Shown: piece after piece, positions 1-4,915 of the stretch
Layout of the letters: every line of letters starts with the position of its first letter
Numbering within the stretch: position 1 is the first letter of the stretch
Assembly: GCA_900319985.1 (NCBI GenBank)
Contig: ONQL01000065.1
Location: 1 to 9,814 of the forward strand
Direction: 5' to 3'
DNA: 9,814 nucleotides
DNA from: an uncultured Methanobrevibacter sp.
Lineage (GTDB): Archaea > Methanobacteriota > Methanobacteria > Methanobacteriales > Methanobacteriaceae
The notes under the pieces: generated by a model
Databases searched by the model: none
What the model was told of the DNA's origin: nothing
What the model saw: the letters and a program-made list of their open reading frames with translations, nothing else
Position numbers and translations under genes: made by a program

Positions 1-924
1 TGTTGAAATAGCTTCGAGGTCTTGTCTGTTGATTTCTACATTGAAGTGTCCAGAGTTTGCAAGCATACATCCGTCTTTCATGTATTTGAAGTCATCTCCG
101 CAGATAATGTCAGCGTTTCCGGTTACTGTTATGATTAGGTCAGCCTGTTTTACAGCTTCCCTGATGGTCATTACTCTGTATCCGTCCATTCTTGCTTCAA
201 GTGCTCTTATAGGGTCAACTTCTGTGACTATTACATCAGCTCCGAGACCTGCTGCACGTAAAGCGAGTCCTCTTCCGCACCATCCGTATCCGCACACCAC
301 TACGGTTTTTCCAGCGATTACCATGTTGGTTGTTCCCATGATTGCGTCAAAACTTGACTGGCCGGTACCGTATCTGTTGTCGAATAAATATTTAGTATAA
401 GCATCGTTAACAGCAATTACCGGGAATTTCAATGCGCCGTCTGCATGCATTGCCTGAAGTCTGTGTACACCAGTAGTTGTTTCTTCACATGCACCTTTGA
501 TGTGTTTTAGAACGTCAGTTCTTTCGTTGTGAAGCACCATAATCATGTCCGCTCCGTCATCGATGATTATGTCTGGCTTGTGGTCAAGCACCATGTTGAT
601 TGTCTGGTAGTATTCTTCATCGTCCTGTTCTCTCCAGCCGTAAACGTTTAAGCCTAAATCAGCAGCTCCAGCTACAGCATCGTCGTGAGTGGACAGTGGA
701 TTACAACCAGTCATTGCGACTTCCGCTCCACCGGCCATCAATGTTAAACCTAAATTGATAGTTTTAGGTTCCAAATGTAAACATGATCCGATAGTGATAC
801 CTTTGAAAGGTTGGGTTTCCTCATATTCGGCTTTGATGTGTTCTAAAACAGGCATGTGCTTTTGAACCCATTCGATTTTTCTGACACCTTCCGGTGCAAG
901 TGACATATCTTTAACTTTACTCAT
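1..924 (-). CDS. ahcY: S-adenosylhomocysteine / S-inosylhomocysteine hydrolase, C-terminus cut by window edge
   Basis: This is a 308-codon open frame from ATG at 924 to the left edge, so about the last 110 residues of a roughly 415-residue enzyme are missing. The family hydrolyses S-adenosylhomocysteine reversibly using bound NAD, clearing the by-product of SAM methylation in the cytoplasm. Visible motifs are CNPLSTHDD (74-82), IIDDGAD (120-126), CEETTTGV (146-153), TKYLFDNRYG with K178, D182 and N183 (177-186), the NAD-binding GYGWCG (212-217), E235 after the second beta strand, and NSGHFN with H293 (290-295). The form is archaeal: the usual cysteine after FDN is replaced by T187, and the base-binding stretch reads CLHLEPKT (48-55) rather than HMTxE/QT. 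That fits the finding that methanogen and other archaeal homologues can prefer the inosine substrate, so the adenosine name may be inexact. GTGAT lies 5 nt before the ATG. Confidence 0.95.
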   Translation of the reverse strand, partial: MSKVKDMSLAPEGVRKIEWVQKHMPVLEHIKAEYEETQPFKGITIGSCLHLEPKTINLGLTLMAGGAEVAMTGCNPLSTHDDAVAGAADLGLNVYGWREQDDEEYYQTINMVLDHKPDIIIDDGADMIMVLHNERTDVLKHIKGACEETTTGVHRLQAMHADGALKFPVIAVNDAYTKYLFDNRYGTGQSSFDAIMGTTNMVIAGKTVVVCGYGWCGRGLALRAAGLGADVIVTEVDPIRALEARMDGYRVMTIREAVKQADLIITVTGNADIICGDDFKYMKDGCMLANSGHFNVEINRQDLEAIST

Positions 925-1068
925 AAAAATCACATATAAAAATTATTATAATAAAATATATTCTATTCAATGCTTTTAAATATAATGTTTTTTGTTGAAA
1001 TTTTGAAAAAAATGGCATAAAAACAAAAAGTTTAAATGTAATGATAAAAATATATATATTTGTTAGAT
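925..1068. promoter_or_regulatory. Divergent promoter region between ahcY and tRNA-Met
   Basis: This 144-base AT-rich stretch has no open frame of note. Read on the minus strand, a TATA-like TTATATTT sits at about 979-986, which would place an ahcY start near 955 with a leader of about 30 nt. A second AT-rich candidate lies at 950-960 but would give an almost leaderless message. On the plus strand, TTTAAATG at 1031-1038, preceded by the A-rich tract AAACAAAAAG, lies about 35 bases before the mature tRNA end. That is a normal distance for an archaeal tRNA promoter with a short leader. Assignments rest on sequence likeness and spacing only. Confidence 0.5.
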
Positions 1069-1178
1069 GCCGGGGTGGCTCAGCTGGTTAGAGCGCACGG
1101 CTCATAGGGTAATAAAGCAGTGCTCTGACTTATTCCTGGGATACCGTGAGATCGCGGGTTCGAATCCCGCCCCCGGCA
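1069..1178 (+). tRNA. Elongator tRNA-Met (CAU) with a 36-nt intron at 37/38
   Basis: The cloverleaf is complete. Acceptor GCCGGGG (1069-1075) pairs with CCCCGGC (1171-1177). The D stem is GCTC/GAGC (1078-1081/1091-1094). The anticodon stem is CACGG (1096-1100) with CCGTG (1144-1148), anticodon CAT is at 1103-1105, and the T arm is GCGGG-TTCGAAT-CCCGC (1154-1170). The discriminator is A1178 and CCA is not encoded. The intron, 1107-1142, lies at the canonical 37/38 site. A textbook bulge-helix-bulge can be drawn: 1101-1104 pairs with 1137-1140 (one G-T), flanked by 3-nt bulges 1105-1107 and 1141-1143, each cut after its second base. The G1-C72 acceptor pair and the D loop argue against the initiator tRNA, and archaeal elongator tRNA-Met commonly has an intron here. 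Confidence 0.97.
1107..1142 (+). other. Archaeal BHB intron of tRNA-Met
   Basis: This 36-nt intron would be removed by the tRNA-splicing endonuclease. Inside it, GG at 1108-1109 pairs with CC at 1135-1136. With T1110 bulged out, AATAA (1111-1115) pairs with TTATT (1130-1134), and CAG (1118-1120) can close a loop with CTG (1125-1127). The intron therefore folds as one irregular hairpin below the splice sites. Its last 11 bases, 1132-1142, are also perfectly complementary to the tRNA trailer at 1185-1195 (see findings). Confidence 0.93.
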
Positions 1179-1191
1179 TCCTAAATCCCAG

Positions 1192-1217
1192 GAATTTTCC
1201 ATCTGAATTTTCCATCT
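1192..1217 (+). repeat. Tandem 13-bp direct repeat in the tRNA-Met trailer
   Basis: GAATTTTCCATCT occurs twice back to back, at 1192-1204 and 1205-1217, with no mismatch. It lies 13 bases after the mature tRNA end and just before the oligo-T tract. The function is unknown; replication slippage is the simplest origin. Confidence 0.9.
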
Positions 1218-1224
1218 AAACTAC

Positions 1225-1232
1225 TTTTTTTT
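1225..1232 (+). terminator. Oligo-T tract ending the tRNA-Met transcript
   Basis: Eight consecutive T residues lie 47 bases after the tRNA 3' end. Archaeal RNA polymerase stops at oligo-T runs without needing a hairpin. The precursor would therefore carry a 3' trailer of about 45-50 nt that includes the tandem repeat. The rest of the gap up to 1311 holds the promoter of the next gene. Confidence 0.5.
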
Positions 1233-1259
1233 AAAAATCATTTTTCAAATCATAACTGT

Positions 1260-1269
1260 TTTATATTTT
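1260..1269 (+). promoter_or_regulatory. Probable TATA box for the aldo/keto reductase operon
   Basis: TTTATATTTT lies about 45 bases before the chosen ATG at 1312. It would start transcription near 1287-1292 and give a short leader carrying the GGGG ribosome-binding element at 1300-1303. The call rests on position and consensus only. Confidence 0.5.
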
Positions 1270-1311
1270 GCAGATTAAAATATCATTGTTAAACTATTTG
1301 GGGATTTGAGA

Positions 1312-2478
1312 ATGTTATACAATAAACTAGGAAAAACCAATCTAGAAGTTTCAAGACTAGGTTTTGGAACAATGAGGCTTCCAACAAAAGATTCCAACGA
1401 CAACATTGTGGAAGATGAAGCGTCCAAAATGCTTGAATATGGAATTGAAAATGGAATAAACATCATCGATACTGCATATCCATATCACAGCGCCACATTG
1501 GACGGAAGCGGAAACAGCGAAACATTCGTTGGTAAATTTCTAAAAGAGAACAGCTACCGGGAGGAAATACTGCTTTCAACAAAGTCACCGTCATGGGCTA
1601 TTGAAGAAAAGCAGGACTTTGATTTTTATCTTGACGAACAGCTCAAGAAACTTCAGACAGATTATATAGACATTTATCTGCTTCACTCCCTTACCGTTCC
1701 CGACTGGGAGAAGGTGCAGAATCTGGATGTTCTGGATTTCCTGGACGATTGCCTGAGCAGCGGCAGGGTGAAGCATGTCGGTTTTTCATCCCATATCGAA
1801 GTGGACTATCTGATTGAAATTCTCGACGAATATCCAAAATGGGAAGTTGTCATGACCCAGATGAACTATCTGGACGAATATTATCAGTCCGGAGTTATGG
1901 GACTTGACTATCTCAAGGAAGTTAATGTCGGAAGCGTAATCATGGAGCCTCTCCGTGGAGGAAGACTTGTTCAAAACATTCCCCCTGAAATACAGGAACT
2001 GTGGGACAGTGCCGAAGTCAAAAGGACACCTGTCGAATGGGCCATGCAATACTTATGGAACAGGGATGACGTTGACTGTGTCTTCAGCGGTATGACAAGC
2101 TTGGAACAGGTGAAACAGAACGTTGAAATCGCTTCAACCAAGGACATCATCAGCGAAAATGACCATGAACTCATCAGAGAAGTTGCAAGAACATACAGGA
2201 CATTTCTCGGAAACAGCTGTACCAGATGCGGATACTGCATGCCATGCCCTCACGGTGTGGACATCATAAACTGCCTGACCGAATACAACATTGCCCATAT
2301 GATGCAGAACCCTAAGGCAAGTGCGATGCAGTACTTCAGCCTTATTGATGACGATTCAAGGGCGGACAGCTGTGTTGACTGTAAGGAGTGCATTCCATAC
2401 TGTACCCAAATGCTGGACATTCCGGCAGAACTTCAGAAGGTTTATGAATACTTCGGAAGCGAATTTGATCACTTTTAG
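1312..2478 (+). CDS. Aldo/keto reductase with C-terminal iron-sulfur cluster domain
   Basis: The 388-aa protein has an N-terminal aldo/keto reductase barrel of about 290 residues. The catalytic tetrad is recognisable as D53 and Y58 (DTAYPY), K91 (STK) and H125 (LLH). The C-terminal part carries two cysteine groups: C303, C306, C309, C312 followed by proline, and C354, C357, C360, C364, which should bind one or two [4Fe-4S] clusters. This is the ferredoxin-like aldo/keto reductase architecture common in anaerobes. The natural substrate is unknown, and the clusters suggest electron exchange with ferredoxin rather than pure NAD(P)H chemistry. The start was set at ATG 1312, where GGGG at 1300-1303 is 8 nt upstream; an in-frame TTG at 1306 would sit too close to it. 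It precedes the E1-like gene by 8 nt, so the two are probably co-transcribed. Confidence 0.93.
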   Translation: MLYNKLGKTNLEVSRLGFGTMRLPTKDSNDNIVEDEASKMLEYGIENGINIIDTAYPYHSATLDGSGNSETFVGKFLKENSYREEILLSTKSPSWAIEEKQDFDFYLDEQLKKLQTDYIDIYLLHSLTVPDWEKVQNLDVLDFLDDCLSSGRVKHVGFSSHIEVDYLIEILDEYPKWEVVMTQMNYLDEYYQSGVMGLDYLKEVNVGSVIMEPLRGGRLVQNIPPEIQELWDSAEVKRTPVEWAMQYLWNRDDVDCVFSGMTSLEQVKQNVEIASTKDIISENDHELIREVARTYRTFLGNSCTRCGYCMPCPHGVDIINCLTEYNIAHMMQNPKASAMQYFSLIDDDSRADSCVDCKECIPYCTQMLDIPAELQKVYEYFGSEFDHF

Positions 2479-2481
2479 GTG
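2477..2481 (+). promoter_or_regulatory. Ribosome binding site AGGTG overlapping the upstream stop codon
   Basis: AGGTG begins inside the TAG stop of the aldo/keto reductase (2476-2478) and lies 5 nt before the ATG at 2487. It fixes the start of the E1-like gene and suggests translational coupling of the pair. Confidence 0.75.
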
Positions 2482-2486
2482 CAAAT

Positions 2487-3233
2487 ATGCAAAGCAATGA
2501 AGACAACTACTGGCAAATAGCTACCCGCCAGATGGGCATCGTAACCAGACATGAGCAGGAAAAGTTCAAAAATGCCAAGATTACAGTCATAGGCTGCGGC
2601 GGAATCGGTGGCGAAACAATAGAAATGCTTGCAAGAATGGGCATTGGAGAGCTTGTTCTGGTTGATGAGGACTCCTTTGACATAACCAATTTCAACAGAC
2701 AGAACTTTGCAAATTCCTCAACACTAAATCAGGATAAAAGCAGAGTTGCCTGTGAAAACGTGAGACTGATAAATCCCCATATTAAGGTAACCTCATTTAA
2801 CGAACATGTTGACTGTGAAAACATTGATGAAATCATCGGAGATTCCAATATAGTGATTGATGCCCTTGACAATATCCTTGCAAGAATTATCGTGTCAAGA
2901 AAAGCCCGGGAAAAAAAGATTCCATTTATCCACGGAGCCATTCATGGAACTCTTGGACAGATTAGTGTTTTTCTGGCAAATACCCCAAGCTATGAAGAGC
3001 TGTTCAATCTCCCATCATGCGAAAAGCCTCTGACAGAAGAGATGATTGGAGAAATAGAAAGCATGACCTCAGGCGTTCCTCCGGCTATCGGTCCCACTCC
3101 AAACCTGATTGGATGTCTTCAGGCAATGGAAGCCTATAAAATAATAACAGGCATCGGAAAGGTCACTGTAGCGCCCAAAATGTTGACATTCGACCTTCTG
3201 AACTTTGCTTCATTTTCAATTAATGAAATATAA
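2487..3233 (+). CDS. E1-like adenylating enzyme of the ThiF/MoeB/HesA family
   Basis: The 248-aa protein is a Rossmann-type ATP-dependent activating enzyme. Members adenylate the C-terminal glycine of a small ubiquitin-like sulfur carrier (ThiS, MoaD, SAMP) or another carboxylate. Visible elements are the ATP-binding VIGCGGIGG (34-42), acidic D60 after the next strand, NFNRQ with the arginine finger R71 (68-72), K84, the magnesium-binding DALDN with D128 (125-129), and HGAIHGTLGQISVF (139-152) typical of MoeB/ThiF. The zinc CxxC pairs of classical members are absent: where ThiF and MoeB have a CYRC-type motif, this protein reads PSYEELF (157-163). C178 is a conceivable thiol nucleophile but is not proven. 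No ubiquitin-like partner is encoded in this window. Pairing with the Fe-S reductase suggests a shared pathway, perhaps sulfur transfer, which is inference. Confidence 0.88.
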   Translation: MQSNEDNYWQIATRQMGIVTRHEQEKFKNAKITVIGCGGIGGETIEMLARMGIGELVLVDEDSFDITNFNRQNFANSSTLNQDKSRVACENVRLINPHIKVTSFNEHVDCENIDEIIGDSNIVIDALDNILARIIVSRKAREKKIPFIHGAIHGTLGQISVFLANTPSYEELFNLPSCEKPLTEEMIGEIESMTSGVPPAIGPTPNLIGCLQAMEAYKIITGIGKVTVAPKMLTFDLLNFASFSINEI

Positions 3234-3256
3234 ACATTCCATCAAAATTCATTTCC

Positions 3257-3326
3257 TTTTTTATAATATTTTAAACGAAACTATAATAAAAATTACAATC
3301 ATTACTTTTTTATTAATTAAAAAAAG
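3257..3326 (+). terminator. AT-rich termination region after the E1-like gene
   Basis: A T6 tract lies at 3257-3262, about 25 bases after the stop codon. A second oligo-T tract at 3306-3311 is part of a near-palindrome (3305-3326) with C-T6 and A-rich arms around ATTAATT. Either could end the aldo/keto reductase/E1-like transcript. The rest of the 240-base gap is AT-rich, and from 3373 on it carries the glnA promoter, operator and leader. Confidence 0.45.
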
Positions 3327-3372
3327 AAAATTTTAAACAATTTATAGCAAAAAATTTAGATTGCTAGTTTTT

Positions 3373-3387
3373 CAAAACTTTTATATA
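3373..3387 (+). promoter_or_regulatory. glnA promoter (BRE-like element and TATA box)
   Basis: TTTTATATA at 3379-3387 is a strong archaeal TATA box, preceded by an A-rich BRE-like CAAAAC at 3373-3378. Normal spacing would put the transcription start near 3408-3412, giving a glnA leader of about 65 nt. The NrpR operator lies immediately downstream of that start. Confidence 0.7.
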
Positions 3388-3416
3388 CAATAAAAAGAAG
3401 ATATATTTCTAAAGTA

Positions 3417-3430
3417 GGAAAGGATATTCC
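3417..3430 (+). promoter_or_regulatory. NrpR operator (GGAA-N6-TTCC) of glnA
   Basis: GGAA (3417-3420) and TTCC (3427-3430) are separated by exactly six bases, AGGATA. This matches the operator described for the euryarchaeal nitrogen repressor NrpR in Methanococcus maripaludis. The site lies 43 bases before the glnA ATG and just after the predicted transcription start, so bound NrpR would block initiation or early elongation. nrpR itself is the next gene after glnA. Confidence 0.8.
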
Positions 3431-3473
3431 GACTATTTTTTAAATTCCATTCTTAATACATTGGATTGATTCT

Positions 3474-4829
3474 ATGAGCGATATTAATGAAGAAAAAATG
3501 CAAAGAGTAGTAGAACAAATGAAAGAGGATAACATCAAATTTATCCGTTTACAATTTGTCGATATCAATGGAACTGTAAAAAATATTGTCATTCCATTCA
3601 ACGGAGATGATATGAGTGAACTATTCAACGAAGGAATGCTGTTTGATGGATCATCTATCGCAGGATTCGTTGGAATCAACGACAGTGACCTGATTTTAAA
3701 ACCTGATATCAACACATATTCCAGACTGTCCTGGAGACCTGAAGAGTCCGCAACATGCAGATTTATCTGTGACGTATGGACTGCTGAAGGAGAACCGTTT
3801 GCAGGAGATCCAAGAAGTGTCCTTAAAAGGTCATTGGCCAACTTGGCAAAAAGAGGACTCCAATACAACATCGGACCTGAACCTGAATTTTTCATTGTGG
3901 ACATCGATGAAAACGGATATCCGATGCCTTACGATGACGCCAGTTACTTTGATGTGGAACCTTTGGACAAAGGTCCCGACTTCAGAAGAGAACTAACATT
4001 GAACCTGGAAGAGCTGGACTTTGAAGTTGAAGCTTCCCACCACGAAGTGGCTCCAGGTCAAAACGAAATAGCATTCAAATTCAAAGACGCACTAAAAACT
4101 GCAGATGCTGTTATCACATTCAAACAGGCAATCAAGGCTATTGTAGACAACATGGCTACTTTTGACCAACTGGATTACAGAGTAACATTCATGCCAAAAC
4201 CTTTCTTCGGAGTAAGCGGAAGTGGAATGCACTGTCACCAGTCAGTGTTCAAAGGAGATAAAAACCTATTCTCAGACCCTGATTCCGAAACAGGCCTTTC
4301 CAAAGATGCAATGCATTTCATGGGAGGATTACTAAAACACGCACCTGCAATAACTGCAATCACAAATCCAATTGTAAATTCATATAAACGTTTGATTCCA
4401 GGTTATGAAGCTCCGGTATATAGAGCATATGGTTTCAAAAACAGATCAACATTAATAAGAATCCCTGCAGCACGTGGAAAAGCAACACGTATCGAATATA
4501 GGGCTCCGGATCCAGCATGTAACCCATACCTAGCATTCGCTGTAATGCTTGAAGCAGGTGTAGACGGTATCGTGAACAAAATCGACCCTGGAGAACCTAC
4601 TGAAATAAACCTTTATGATCTGGATGAAGAAGAAAGACAAGCCAGAGGCATAAAAGTTTTACCAACAAGTTTATGGGAAGCTTATCACTCACTTGAAGAA
4701 GACCCACTCATAATGAACGCTTTAGGAGACCATGTAAGCCAAAAATTCCTAGAGCTCAAATACAAGGAATGGGACGAATATCGTGTACAGGTATTCGGAT
4801 ACGAACAAAGGAAATATTTAGATATCTAA
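3474..4829 (+). CDS. glnA: Glutamine synthetase, type I (alpha form)
   Basis: The 451-aa cytoplasmic enzyme makes glutamine from glutamate, ammonia and ATP, probably as a dodecamer. The N-terminal beta-grasp domain (about 1-105) carries the DGSS loop with D58. The catalytic domain shows GPEPEFF (134-140, metal-ligand glutamates), HHEVAPGQNEIA with E191 and E198 (189-200), GSGMHCHQS with H253 (248-256), KRLIPGYEAP with R306 and the E312 flap (305-314), NRST with R324 (323-326) and RIEYR with E341 (339-343). The 451-residue length and lack of the roughly 25-residue insertion indicate the alpha subgroup. NLYDL with Y381 is present, but the rest of the adenylylation context is not. Regulation is expected through NrpR at the upstream operator and probably by 2-oxoglutarate and PII-type proteins. 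R88 is present, while the feedback-inhibition arginine position is G67 (see findings). Confidence 0.98.
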   Translation: MSDINEEKMQRVVEQMKEDNIKFIRLQFVDINGTVKNIVIPFNGDDMSELFNEGMLFDGSSIAGFVGINDSDLILKPDINTYSRLSWRPEESATCRFICDVWTAEGEPFAGDPRSVLKRSLANLAKRGLQYNIGPEPEFFIVDIDENGYPMPYDDASYFDVEPLDKGPDFRRELTLNLEELDFEVEASHHEVAPGQNEIAFKFKDALKTADAVITFKQAIKAIVDNMATFDQLDYRVTFMPKPFFGVSGSGMHCHQSVFKGDKNLFSDPDSETGLSKDAMHFMGGLLKHAPAITAITNPIVNSYKRLIPGYEAPVYRAYGFKNRSTLIRIPAARGKATRIEYRAPDPACNPYLAFAVMLEAGVDGIVNKIDPGEPTEINLYDLDEEERQARGIKVLPTSLWEAYHSLEEDPLIMNALGDHVSQKFLELKYKEWDEYRVQVFGYEQRKYLDI

Positions 4830-4854
4830 ATCTAAATATTATTTTTTATTTTTT
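4813..4854 (+). terminator. Stem-loop plus oligo-T terminator after glnA
   Basis: AATATTTAGAT (4813-4823) and ATCTAAATATT (4830-4840) form a perfect 11-bp stem with a 6-nt loop, followed by T6 (4842-4847) and T6 (4849-4854). The left arm lies in the last glnA codons and the loop contains the TAA stop. This looks like a factor-independent terminator. Because ATCTAA is duplicated, the left arm can instead pair with the nearer copy, giving a 16-bp perfect palindrome at 4816-4831. Confidence 0.75.
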
Positions 4855-4858
4855 GAAT

Positions 4859-4872
4859 CTGATGATAATCAG
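4859..4872. repeat. Short inverted repeat upstream of nrpR
   Basis: CTGAT (4859-4863) and ATCAG (4868-4872) flank GATA. The repeat lies between the glnA terminator and the nrpR ribosome binding site. It could be a small hairpin or a regulator site, but it does not match the NrpR consensus and may be chance. No convincing TATA box for nrpR is visible in 4855-4915. Confidence 0.35.
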
Positions 4873-4902
4873 CTATGTTAATTATGGTTAGGTTTAAAAA
4901 AA

Positions 4903-4907
4903 GGGAG
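4903..4907 (+). promoter_or_regulatory. Ribosome binding site GGGAG of nrpR
   Basis: GGGAG lies 8 nt before the ATG at 4916 and supports that start. The spacer is a run of T and A residues. Confidence 0.65.
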
Positions 4908-4915
4908 CTTTTTTA

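Noticed and set aside
29..400. 123-codon plus-strand open frame at the left end
   Set aside because: It lies antisense to conserved ahcY codons, including the NAD-binding and FDN motifs, and has no recognisable protein features.
1069..1178. Initiator tRNA-Met or tRNA-Ile2 (CAU), or a phage attachment site
   Set aside because: The acceptor and D-arm pattern fit elongator Met, and no second copy of the tRNA 3' end or integrase gene is present in the window.
1191..1200. GGAATTTTCC as an NrpR operator
   Set aside because: The spacing between GGAA and TTCC is 2, not 6, and it lies in a tRNA trailer.
1306..1311. TTG start adding two residues to the aldo/keto reductase
   Set aside because: The GGGG element at 1300-1303 is only 2 nt away from this TTG but is well spaced from ATG at 1312.
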